Program-made: the position numbers and the translations under genes
Part shown: positions 18,412 to 27,062 of the stretch, piece after piece
How positions within the stretch are numbered: the stretch's first letter is position 1
How the letters are laid out: each line of letters opens with the position of its first letter
Assembly: GCA_020848695.1 (NCBI GenBank)
Contig: JADLHT010000026.1
Coordinates: 1-64,000, forward strand
DNA from: Saprospiraceae bacterium
GTDB taxonomy: Bacteria > Bacteroidota > Bacteroidia > Chitinophagales > Saprospiraceae
Direction of reading: 5' to 3'
Length of the DNA stretch: 64,000 nt
Notes under the pieces: generated by a model
Told to the model about the DNA's origin: nothing
What the model saw: only the letters and a program-made list of their open reading frames with translations
Databases searched by the model: none

Positions 18412-18445
18412 TCATAATATAAATACTTTGATTAGCGTTCAATTA

Positions 18446-18477
18446 CAAATTTAATTCATTGAATAAGTCAATGTCAA
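18446..18477 (-). promoter_or_regulatory. promoter of the Cys-rich protein gene
   Basis: On the minus strand TAAATTTG (18453-18446) exactly matches TAnnTTTG, and a TTG (18477-18475) lies 21 bases upstream, the spacing expected between the -33 and -7 elements in Bacteroidota. Transcription would start near 18440, leaving a leader of about 25 bases before ATG 18415. This supports that ATG as the true start. Confidence 0.6.
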
Positions 18478-18599
18478 GTTTTTTTGCAATTTTAACATAT
18501 AGCATATTTATATAATATGAACTATTGCACTACCAATATGCAGGTTCTCAATCTGTTATTCAATAATTCTTTTCGAAAAAAGAATTATTGAATAACCAC

Positions 18600-18880
18600 G
18601 ATGTTGTTTAAATCACTATACATTTAAGGATAATCCAAGGTTTACAAGGCAGATCTAGTACTTGATGATTTTATCGGAATAAATTAGTTTTGAATCACTT
18701 AAGATCTTCAAGAAGTAAGTACCTTGAACCAGGTTCATGGTTGGAAGAATTGTACTTCCTATTGTATTCCTTTCTGTTACCTTATTGTCTAATACATCGT
18801 ACAATTCTATCTTCAATCTAATATTCCTTAAGTCATCATCAACATTTATCATTAAATTATCTTTGACAGGATTTGGATAA
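18600..18880. repeat. duplicated T9SS sorting-domain DNA, copy B
   Basis: Partner of 15283-15560 in the same orientation, about 3.3 kb away. Direct repeats of this length could recombine and delete or amplify the intervening Cys-rich and BNR genes. Confidence 0.85.
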
Positions 18881-18887
18881 ACATCAT
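18655..18887 (-). pseudogene. orphan T9SS C-terminal sorting domain (gene remnant)
   Basis: Encodes TYDVYPNPVKDNLMINVDDD followed by a sorting domain nearly identical to the one ending the gene at 15338, finishing KIIKY. Two in-frame stop codons sit immediately upstream of TYDVYP, so nothing passenger-like is attached. It is therefore the tail of a vanished surface-protein gene, or a spare domain available for recombination. The nominal ATG at 18852 is internal to the domain and unlikely to be used. Confidence 0.85.
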
Positions 18888-19273
18888 AGGTTTATTAAAA
18901 CCTTCTTATTCTTTGCTTTAAAATGGATAACTTAAAATTACTTAATAAGTGTTCTTTTATTGTTCAATTCTCATCGCTTGAATTATTTAAAAAAAATTAA
19001 AATATTTTCAAATTGAGATTACAAAGTTCAAGTACCTTACTTGTGCTGTGCGAGAACATATGTATAAAATTATATATTTCTTTCTATAATAAGTATAAAG
19101 TATTTCAAGAGAATTGAATGAGCTCCCATAATATGTAATAACCTAGGCTTTTATTACTCATTGAGTCTATTCAGGCATTTAGATGAAATTGTGCACTGAA
19201 GTATAAAATTAAGTTTCTGTTGAAAAAATGTTGATATTAAAAATATAATGCTACATTTGCAGACGAACTTAAA
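18888..19273. other. intergenic, no gene seen
   Basis: 386 very AT-rich bases upstream of the orphan sorting domain. No frame continues the lost passenger domain, and I see no palindrome or RNA gene. It should contain the promoter of the small gene at 19274, if that is real. Confidence 0.4.
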
Positions 19274-19567
19274 GTGATAACGCAAATATTTTCCATTTTT
19301 ACAGCGATTTTAATTTTCTCTTGTGGAGTTTTTCAGCCCATTAATTCAATTAACTCTACAAAGAAAATTCAGAGTTTTGTTCTTTTAATAGAAGAAGAAA
19401 TCAAGGAAGATTCTCCTAAAATTTTTTCTGAGTATATTTATACACAATCATTCAGATTTAAAGTTTTAAAACCAAAATATTTACCAACGATTAGTTGGAT
19501 TCAATCAAATTATATACATCCTTCTACAATCGAGGAGCCTACACCACCTCCAGAAAGTTTAATTTAA
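19274..19567 (+). CDS. small hypothetical protein with N-terminal hydrophobic segment
   Basis: A 97-codon frame from a GTG. The first 20 residues are hydrophobic and end FSC, which could be a lipoprotein signal (LIFSC). The rest is Ser/Lys/Ile-rich and ends with a Pro-rich EPTPPPES tail. A 7-bp hairpin (19575-19581 with 19593-19599) lies just beyond the stop, mildly supporting a real 3' end. Not recognised; it may equally be a chance frame. Confidence 0.4.
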   Translation: MITQIFSIFTAILIFSCGVFQPINSINSTKKIQSFVLLIEEEIKEDSPKIFSEYIYTQSFRFKVLKPKYLPTISWIQSNYIHPSTIEEPTPPPESLI

Positions 19568-19635
19568 TTTTTTTCTTCCTGATTAATTCAAACAGGAAGT
19601 AATTCTTTTAACTTAAATTAAATTTAAACTTTTTC

Positions 19636-21810
19636 ATGAATAAAAATTTTATTGCAAATCTGAAATATGATTTGCCGGCTGGAATCGTAACATTCTTAGT
19701 TGCTCTTCCTTTATGTCTGGGTATTGCACTTGCATCAGGAGCACCACTACTTTCGGGTTTAATTGCCGGTATTATTGGAGGTATTGTTGTTGGTATTCTT
19801 AGCGGTTCCAGCACTAGTGTCAGCGGACCGGCAGCCGGACTGGCTGCAATTGTTCTCTCATCCATCTCTCAATTGGGAAGTTTTGAATTGTTTATGATTG
19901 CAGTTGTAATTGCAGGAATTCTTCAATTGATTGCTGGTCTATTAAAAGCAGGCTATATTTCAGATGCATTCCCTTCGAATGTAATCAAGGGTTTGTTGGC
20001 TGCAATTGGTATATTATTAATCTTAAAACAGATTCCGCATGCAGTCGGATATGATGCCAACTCGGATGGGAATATTTTATTTATCGATGAAGACGGAAAA
20101 GGAACATTTTCGTTTTTGATTAATATCTTTAATAATTTAAATTTTGGAGCTGTAATAATCGCAGCAGTCTCAATTCTCATTTTAGTATTGTGGGATAGAA
20201 CTATACTTAGAAAGATCCGATTCCTGCCTTCCTCTCTTGTCGTAGTAATTGTTGCAGTACTGATCAATGAATTGCTCAGAATATACCTTCCTGATTTAAT
20301 GTTGAGTTCAATTCATCTTGTAAATATTCCAGAAATGGATAGCTCAACATTTTTTTCAACTTTCAAAATTCCAGATTTTGGATCATTACTTAATAGTGAT
20401 CTTTGGATTGTTGGTGTTACTATTGCAATTGTTGCTTCACTTGAAACATTACTAAATATTGAAGCAATTGATAATTTGGACTTTCATAGACGACATTCTC
20501 CTCCAAATAGAGAATTAGTCGCACAAGGAGTTGGAAATATTATTTCAGGACTCCTTGGCGGATTACCGATAACCTCTGTAATTGTTCGTAGTTCTGTCAA
20601 TATTAATGCAAAAGCACAAACAAAGAGTTCGACAATTTTTCATGGTCTGTTGTTGTTGGGTAGTGTATGGGTCCTCAGCCCAATATTAAATAAGATTCCA
20701 CTTTCCAGTTTAGCGGCAATTCTCATTATAACCGGCTACAAACTTGCTAAAGTATCCCTCTTCAAACAGATGTATAAAAAGGGATTAAATCAATTTGTAC
20801 CATTTATTGCTACGGTATTGGCAATTATTTTTACAGACTTATTAATTGGAGTGATTGTTGGACTTTCGGTTAGCGCATACTATTTATTAAAATACAATTA
20901 TTTAAATCCTTTCTTATTGCAAAGGGAAAAGGTTTCATTCGGAGAAACAGTTCGAATTGAGCTCCCTACACAAACTACTTTCCTTAGCAAGGCAACAATG
21001 AAGAATGCCTTATGGGAAATTCCAGAAAAATCTAAAGTAATTATTGACGCTTCCCGAACTACATACATCGACCATGATATCAGAGAATTAATTGATGATT
21101 TTAAGGGAACAGTAGCAAGAGAAAGAGACATTAAATTAAACATAATAGGAATTCATGAGGATACGAATAAAGTTGATTATCTACAATTTGAAAATGTGAT
21201 CAGTAAAAAACAACAAGAAGATCTGTCACCTCTTGAAGTTATAGAATTACTAAAAGAAGGAAATAAAAGGTTCCTGGAAGGCAAATTAACACGCAAGTAT
21301 TTTCCCAGTCAGGTTAGAGCTACTTCCAAAGGACAACATCCTATGGCAATTGTGGTAAGCTGTATTGATTCTCGTACGACCGCTGAGAGAATGTTTGATA
21401 CTAATATTGGTGATTTATTTAGTGTTCGGATCGCCGGTAATATTATTAATGAAGATGTACTGGGTAGTATGGAGTATGCTTGTAAAATAGCAAAGTCAAA
21501 AGTTGTGGCAATAATTGGTCACACACAATGCGAAGCAGTAAAAGTAGCATGCGAGAATGTAAGCATGGGAAATCTAACAGGATTGCTTCAAAAATTGCAA
21601 CCAGCTATCCGAAAAATTCTTGCAAAAACAAAAGATGAAGCTATTCCTCCTGAACAATTTGATGAAGTGGCTAAGGCAAATGTGGAATTATTGATTGAAA
21701 TGATTCTATCACAAAGTCAAATACTTAATGAATTGCATTCGCAAGGAGAAATTGAAATAGTTGGAGGAATGTATGATGTTCATAACGGCAAAGTAACCTT
21801 TTTAAAGTAA
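19636..21810 (+). CDS. SulP anion transporter fused to STAS and beta-carbonic anhydrase
   Basis: A 724-residue fusion. Residues 1-430 are a SulP transporter with its early signature (VALPLCLGIALASG, then GSSTSVSGPAAG). About 450-520 is a STAS-like domain (VIIDASRTTYIDHD). From about 530 to the end is a beta-class carbonic anhydrase with the zinc set Cys576-x-Asp578-x-Arg580 and His629-x-x-Cys632. The fusion suggests bicarbonate uptake coupled to its interconversion with CO2 on the cytoplasmic side. SulP-carbonic anhydrase fusions are known in several bacteria, so the architecture is uncommon rather than new. It stands alone and ends with a clear terminator. Confidence 0.93.
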   Translation: MNKNFIANLKYDLPAGIVTFLVALPLCLGIALASGAPLLSGLIAGIIGGIVVGILSGSSTSVSGPAAGLAAIVLSSISQLGSFELFMIAVVIAGILQLIAGLLKAGYISDAFPSNVIKGLLAAIGILLILKQIPHAVGYDANSDGNILFIDEDGKGTFSFLINIFNNLNFGAVIIAAVSILILVLWDRTILRKIRFLPSSLVVVIVAVLINELLRIYLPDLMLSSIHLVNIPEMDSSTFFSTFKIPDFGSLLNSDLWIVGVTIAIVASLETLLNIEAIDNLDFHRRHSPPNRELVAQGVGNIISGLLGGLPITSVIVRSSVNINAKAQTKSSTIFHGLLLLGSVWVLSPILNKIPLSSLAAILIITGYKLAKVSLFKQMYKKGLNQFVPFIATVLAIIFTDLLIGVIVGLSVSAYYLLKYNYLNPFLLQREKVSFGETVRIELPTQTTFLSKATMKNALWEIPEKSKVIIDASRTTYIDHDIRELIDDFKGTVARERDIKLNIIGIHEDTNKVDYLQFENVISKKQQEDLSPLEVIELLKEGNKRFLEGKLTRKYFPSQVRATSKGQHPMAIVVSCIDSRTTAERMFDTNIGDLFSVRIAGNIINEDVLGSMEYACKIAKSKVVAIIGHTQCEAVKVACENVSMGNLTGLLQKLQPAIRKILAKTKDEAIPPEQFDEVAKANVELLIEMILSQSQILNELHSQGEIEIVGGMYDVHNGKVTFLK

Positions 21811-21867
21811 CAATAATTCAATGAGAAATATTGATAATTTTAATCCAAATTATCCAAAATAATAGAG

Positions 21868-21903
21868 TGCAAACAGAGCGCTAAAGTCTCTGTTTGCATT
21901 TTT
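21868..21903 (+). terminator. intrinsic terminator of the SulP-carbonic anhydrase gene
   Basis: A perfect 11-bp stem (21868-21878 with 21888-21898), 9-base loop, then TTTTT. It lies 57 bases after the stop codon. Confidence 0.85.
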
Positions 21904-22210
21904 AAAATTTATTACTATTTGAAGCCTTTATGAGTAAGATAATATAATTCATCAAGTAAGTTATTTGGGATAAAGTAAATACTTTGGAATAACTCAAATG
22001 AATTATTTGAACTGGTTTAAAGTTAATAAATAATCTTTTATCAGAACTTGTTAATAAATAATAAGATTAAGTCAATTCAGTTATATAAAATTCAATATTC
22101 AATAAAATTAAATTTCGCTTCAAGGAATTGACCTATTAAATAAAGTACTAAAAATTACATTGCATTTTGGATAAATAAAAATTCAAGCTGTCAATTAGTT
22201 AATCAGTATT
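21904..22210. other. intergenic, no gene seen
   Basis: About 300 AT-rich bases between convergent genes. No ORF or strong hairpin beyond the terminator just before it. Confidence 0.4.
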
Positions 22211-23026
22211 TTACCATATTGCCATATCAAATAATTTACGATTATCACGCGTCAAATCCGACTGGTTTCCCCAGATATTGAATAGTGCTATCCCGATTCT
22301 TCTTGGAAGTTCGTTTTGAAATTTAGGTTCAAGTTGAACTGCTTCAATAATTTTATCAATTGCTTCCTGTCCTTTACTATTCAATAAAGCATTTTTTGAT
22401 TCCACCAGCAATTGATTTGCTTTTGAGTTTGTATTAGATTCCAGTTGAATGTATTCCTTAATTGATACAAAATACTCGGACAGTGAATCTGCCATTTTTG
22501 AATCTGAAATATTGGCAAGCTTTTTAATTGTTTGTTCCGGTTGATAAAAAACTTCATGCTTTAAATAATCAATTAAAGCCCTCTCGTGCTCAGGATGCGC
22601 ATTTAGAAATGATGTAATACTATTCATCATGATCTTATCCGGGATTAATTTCTGCTTCGCAATAATTTCATCATAGTCATCCGGTTCCGCTTCAACTTCT
22701 TCAACTACAATTTCTGAAAGATGCTTATTCAACCATTGTCTGATTGTTGCCTTTGATTGAGCACCGGAAAATTCATCAATAATTTTTCCTTCATGAATTA
22801 GTTTGCAATTAGGAATACTTTGAATTCTAAAGTATGCCGCTATTTCACTTTGTTCTTCGGTATTGATTTTTACCAATTCCCATTTACCCTTATCTTCTTT
22901 GACCAATTCATCCAGTACAGGGCCTAGAACCTTGCAAGGTCCGCACCAGTCCGCCCAAAAATCGATTAAAACGGGTTTCTGAAAACTTAATTCAACAACC
23001 TCTTTGTTAAAATCAAAATCACTCAT
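22211..23026 (-). CDS. thioredoxin-TPR protein, CnoX/YbbN-like
   Basis: Residues 1-105 form a thioredoxin domain with the active site WCGPC (Cys28 and Cys31) and the cis-Pro segment SIPNC. Residues 120-271 are helical and repeat-like, as in YbbN/CnoX, a chaperedoxin that holds oxidised client proteins for the folding machinery. 271 residues is close to the CnoX size. No signal peptide, so cytoplasmic. Unlike E. coli CnoX, whose active site is atypical, the CGPC motif here should be redox-active. Confidence 0.88.
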   Translation of the reverse strand: MSDFDFNKEVVELSFQKPVLIDFWADWCGPCKVLGPVLDELVKEDKGKWELVKINTEEQSEIAAYFRIQSIPNCKLIHEGKIIDEFSGAQSKATIRQWLNKHLSEIVVEEVEAEPDDYDEIIAKQKLIPDKIMMNSITSFLNAHPEHERALIDYLKHEVFYQPEQTIKKLANISDSKMADSLSEYFVSIKEYIQLESNTNSKANQLLVESKNALLNSKGQEAIDKIIEAVQLEPKFQNELPRRIGIALFNIWGNQSDLTRDNRKLFDMAIW

Positions 23027-23645
23027 ATTTATATCGTATTTATCAATTTTGGGTAAATCTGAAAAGTTCAGTTCTCAATAATATTTGATCACAACTACAC
23101 AAAGAAATAAATAAGCCTATTGAACAATTCCAACTTTTCAAGTTAATATCATAGACCTTCATCTTATTATTCTACAGATTCTTAGGTTCAATATTTTAAA
23201 TAATCAATACCCCTTTAATCATGGAATGGCAAATGTAATAATAATCACTCAATCTTATAAGTTTGATGTATGTATAACTCAATCTGTATTATAGAATTTT
23301 CTTAAAAATCAATTGTTGTATCTAAGCAAGAATTGAAGTATAGCTAATATCTGATAAAAGAAACATATGCACTTAAAATTATCAATAAAAAAGTTCTACA
23401 TTCTTAATATTGCTTATCTAAAGATTGAATAGAAAATCATACTTTTATTGGCAAATTTCACCTTGCGCAATTTTCAATAAACACAATAATGTCAAAATAT
23501 ACTAATAAGTTTATTAAAACAAATTATCTTTGATAAAGTAAATTCTACTATTGAATTCGATTTAACAATCTGATATAAACTAATTACCTTCACATTAAAA
23601 AATAGAAAAAAGAAAAGAATTTAGTTTAAAACAAAAAATTTCGCC
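23027..23645. other. intergenic, no gene seen
   Basis: 619 AT-rich bases between divergent genes. Every frame is broken by frequent stops, and I found no tRNA, long palindrome or tandem repeat. The size would suit two promoters plus unrecognised regulatory sequence or a small RNA. Confidence 0.4.
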
Positions 23646-24629
23646 ATGAAATGTAATTTGCTCAAGATTTATATAATTACTGGCTTACTGTTTACTATTG
23701 ACAATATATACTGTCAAAAGTACTCTGAAATCAAAGAAGGAACAATTATAAATTTGTATGATGCTTTTGGTAAAGATTCTTCATTAATTAAAGATTTTGG
23801 ATTTTCATGTATTACAAAATATTTAGACAAAACTATTCTTTTTGATGCAGGTAGCAATGCAGATATTTTTAAAGTTAATTGTAATAAACTTGGTATCGAT
23901 CTTTCTAAAATCGATATTGTAGTAATTTCACATGGTCATTTTGACCATCTTAATGGACTCGATTATTTGTTAAAAGTAAATCCTGGCGTTAAGATTTATT
24001 TTCCTTATGATATTTTTTGGGGTGCACCGGTACCATTTGATGCGACAGGACAAGAATCCATGGTGAAGGATTCACTACCAAAACAGTTGCAATACTTTGA
24101 TGGCGGAAATACTAAATTTGTAATTAACCAGTCAGGGCGTTTTTGGAACGCTAATATTGAGTTTATAAAAATGTCTAAAGATATAATGCCTGGCTTGAAA
24201 ATAGTTTCAACAAGTTCACAGTTCATGGGATATTTCTCATGCTATCCCGGGAACTCTTTTGTAACAGGACACTTTGAACATAATCAAGAAGCTTGCAAAA
24301 ATACAAATCTACCAGAACTTTCTCTCTCAATGAAAACAGAAAATGGACAGGTTGTAATTGTCGGATGTTCTCATACCGGAATTGAAAATATAGTAAAGCA
24401 AGTAAAATTCTTAACAAACGAGAATATTGAACTAGTGTACGGTGGATTTCACTTAATTCCTTTTAACAGATTTCAAACAATTCAGGTCGTTAATATTTTA
24501 AAGAACGAATTGAAAGTGAAACGTGTAGCTCCAACTCATTGTACTGGTCATCTCGCTTTTAAAATTCTAATGGATATTTATAGAAATGATTTTCTATTCT
24601 CAGGACTTGGTGAAAAAATTGAATACTAA
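23646..24629 (+). CDS. exported MBL-fold metallo-hydrolase
   Basis: A metallo-beta-lactamase-fold hydrolase of the COG1237 type (often named for the archaeal dihydropterin RFA-P synthase). The metal motif SHGHFDHLNG places ligands at His96, His98, Asp100 and His101, and GCSHTGIENI supplies the next ligand. The first 23 residues look like a signal peptide ending IYCQ, so the enzyme is exported, unlike most of the family. No neighbours hint at the substrate. Transcribed alone. Confidence 0.88.
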   Translation: MKCNLLKIYIITGLLFTIDNIYCQKYSEIKEGTIINLYDAFGKDSSLIKDFGFSCITKYLDKTILFDAGSNADIFKVNCNKLGIDLSKIDIVVISHGHFDHLNGLDYLLKVNPGVKIYFPYDIFWGAPVPFDATGQESMVKDSLPKQLQYFDGGNTKFVINQSGRFWNANIEFIKMSKDIMPGLKIVSTSSQFMGYFSCYPGNSFVTGHFEHNQEACKNTNLPELSLSMKTENGQVVIVGCSHTGIENIVKQVKFLTNENIELVYGGFHLIPFNRFQTIQVVNILKNELKVKRVAPTHCTGHLAFKILMDIYRNDFLFSGLGEKIEY

Positions 24630-24902
24630 AGCAGATTTTATTTTATGACTTAATTTATTAATCAAATTTAAAAATTGCTGAAATTTTATTATTCTCTAAC
24701 TCGTATTATAGATTCAAAATTCCGAGAATGAGTAGTGAAGTGTTAGTGAAGACGAAAAATCGAATAATATTGACTCGTTAAGCATCAAAACATTTTTTGC
24801 GAAATAGATTAATTACAACCAGATTAATCCTATTAAACTCAAAATTTAATTTAGCATTCCCACAAAATGAACTCTTAATACTTAAAGAATTGTACTAGAA
24901 TT

Positions 24903-26348
24903 TTAGTGTCCTATTCTTCTTTTTATAATTCCCCCGGAAGCTTCTTTAATGGTGTTTGAATACACAAAAGCTCTTGAATCAATACTATACACAAGATTCT
25001 TCAATTTTCTTAACTCTAGTCTGTTGATTACTGTAAAAATAATATCTACTTCATTGCTTAACTGATATTGTCCCGGGAGATAACCTCTCTCCCCTTTATA
25101 GACGGTTATTGCTCGTCCCATAGAATTAACAATCTCATACTTAATCTCCTGACTTTTGGCTGAAATAATAGTTACTCCGGTATAAGCATGTAAGCCTTCG
25201 ACAATGTAATCAATACATCTTGTAGCTGCTACATAGGTTAATACTGAATACAACGAAATCTCAATCCCATACACCAGACCTGCTATGGCAAATATTATAA
25301 TGTTGATTCCCATGATTATCTCTGTCATGGTGAAAGAAGTTTTTTTTAAGGTGTATAAGGCGAGGACTTCTATACCATCTATTGCTGCTCCGGCCCGCAT
25401 AACCATTCCGGTTCCAATACCTAAAAATGCTCCGCCAAACAAAGCAATGAGTAATTTATCATGAGTCATTCCATGGATGGGTATGTAAAGGATAAAAAGT
25501 CCTAATAATATCAGACTAATTAAGGTCCTGATTGCAAATTTTCTTCCAATACTATAATAGCCGGCAATAACATATGGAAGATTGAGAAACAACAGAATGA
25601 GCGATAAATCAATACCAAATCTCTGTCGAATCAAAAGTGCAATTCCGGTGTTGCCTCCATCAAAAAAATGATTCGGAACCAAAAATCCTTTTAATCCTAT
25701 ACCAACCAAGATAACCCCTAAAGCAATTTGAAAATAATCCTTGAATCTTCTATATGGATCTTCGGTTGCATTGTGTTTTTGGTGCAGTACATTTTGAAGG
25801 TTTTCATTTTTTAATGAATTGCATTCTTCCTGAACCAGTGGGGTAAAATAATGATGCGAACTTAAAAATCCAATTTGGATATCAGGCCACTCTCTTACTG
25901 ATTTAACAATGCCGTTTGCCTGGTACTCTTTAAGCAAATTATTCGAAATACTTACATATTGGTTAGTTCCTAAATAGTAAAGATCTGCATCGCATAATAT
26001 CTCGGCCAGCATCTCGGTGGGTGATTGGGGGATTTTTGTAGCCATTATTATTTTGCATATCCTGTCGATGCAATTGTCGGAATAATCATATTTACTCAAT
26101 TCCTCTTTGGCTAAACGGCAAGAAATCTCTTCATGATTGAGATGATTTACCAGAAAACCGGTATCATGAAACAGGGCTGCGGTTTTTAATATAACAATTT
26201 CCTCTTCTGCAACATTCAAATTTCGAGCGATACGTTCGGATTGATCAATTACGTCTAAAGTATGCTGTACATTATGGTAGGAAAGATGCGAAGAAAGTTG
26301 ATTCCTCAGTAAGGCAATGACTTTATCATGTACTGCTGTATAATTCAT
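24903..26348 (-). CDS. HD-domain phosphohydrolase fused to YitT/DUF2179 membrane protein
   Basis: A 481-residue fusion. Residues 15-180 are an HD domain with the H...HD...D set (His29, His61-Asp62, Asp120 or 122), expected to hydrolyse a phosphoester or a nucleotide. About 210-380 is a YitT-like membrane domain with five or six helices (LKGFLVPNHFFDGGNTG is its signature). About 395-481 is a DUF2179 domain, a ligand-sensing fold common on YitT proteins. The join is within one continuous frame. Last gene of a long minus-strand run, 78 bases after NUDIX. A nucleotide-responsive membrane system is a reasonable inference, but the ligand is unknown. Confidence 0.85.
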   Translation of the reverse strand: MNYTAVHDKVIALLRNQLSSHLSYHNVQHTLDVIDQSERIARNLNVAEEEIVILKTAALFHDTGFLVNHLNHEEISCRLAKEELSKYDYSDNCIDRICKIIMATKIPQSPTEMLAEILCDADLYYLGTNQYVSISNNLLKEYQANGIVKSVREWPDIQIGFLSSHHYFTPLVQEECNSLKNENLQNVLHQKHNATEDPYRRFKDYFQIALGVILVGIGLKGFLVPNHFFDGGNTGIALLIRQRFGIDLSLILLFLNLPYVIAGYYSIGRKFAIRTLISLILLGLFILYIPIHGMTHDKLLIALFGGAFLGIGTGMVMRAGAAIDGIEVLALYTLKKTSFTMTEIIMGINIIIFAIAGLVYGIEISLYSVLTYVAATRCIDYIVEGLHAYTGVTIISAKSQEIKYEIVNSMGRAITVYKGERGYLPGQYQLSNEVDIIFTVINRLELRKLKNLVYSIDSRAFVYSNTIKEASGGIIKRRIGH

Positions 26349-26426
26349 TACATTTTAAGGATACTAAATGGTAAAGATAACCCTAGAAAAACATTTGATC
26401 CTTTAGAATACCATAAAACAAATAAA

Positions 26427-27056
26427 TTATTCTTGACCCCTCTTAAAGATTTCTTTAAACTCAGCCAAGATCATTGCTGTTGCGCCCCAAATCCATCGAT
26501 CTTCAATTTGAAAACCCGGCACAGAAATTTCATTTGCATAACTGGTATTGATGATTCTCTTAGAAATATTTTTTTCATCCAATAATTGATTTAACCCGCA
26601 ATGAAAGACTTCCTGAATCTCTTTATCTTGTAAATTATACTCACAATTCAGATCCAAAAATGCAACAAAGGGATGTACAAGATTTTTGCTTACCGGAACA
26701 TATAAAGGCGATAAGGAACCCAGAATCTTAATATGTTCTGAAGGCACTCCAATCTCTTCCTGAGTCTCTCGTAGAGCGGTAAAGGCAAGGTTGAAATCAG
26801 ATTGTTCCATTCTTCCTCCGGGCAATCCAATTTGTCCTCTGTGAGGATCTTTAGCTGATTGTGAATTTCTCACTATTAATGGGAACTCTAAATTTTCGTT
26901 ATTAGCTTGAAGGAGTATCAAGACTGCAGCCTGCTTATGATCTGACGACGGCAATTCATTCAATCTATCCGGTAAAGGCATCATTTTTGAATGCGCATTT
27001 TTTCCGGGTAATTTTAACAATAATCTACTAGCTATTTCGTCTATTGAACCGATCAA
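26427..27056 (-). CDS. NUDIX hydrolase, CoA pyrophosphatase-like
   Basis: A 209-residue NUDIX protein. The Nudix box runs from GLPGGRM to RETQEEIG, the spacing of the NudL/YeaB coenzyme A diphosphatase group, and the upstream HRGQIGLPGG stretch fits that group. Probably clears CoA or related dinucleotides. It starts 6 bases after hemD's stop, in the same operon. Confidence 0.88.
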   Translation of the reverse strand: MIGSIDEIASRLLLKLPGKNAHSKMMPLPDRLNELPSSDHKQAAVLILLQANNENLEFPLIVRNSQSAKDPHRGQIGLPGGRMEQSDFNLAFTALRETQEEIGVPSEHIKILGSLSPLYVPVSKNLVHPFVAFLDLNCEYNLQDKEIQEVFHCGLNQLLDEKNISKRIINTSYANEISVPGFQIEDRWIWGATAMILAEFKEIFKRGQE

Positions 27057-27062
27057 TATCTT

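Noticed and set aside
23027..23645. tRNA or riboswitch in the long intergenic region
   Set aside because: No T-loop-like GGTTC-type arm, no cloverleaf and no riboswitch core could be found by eye.
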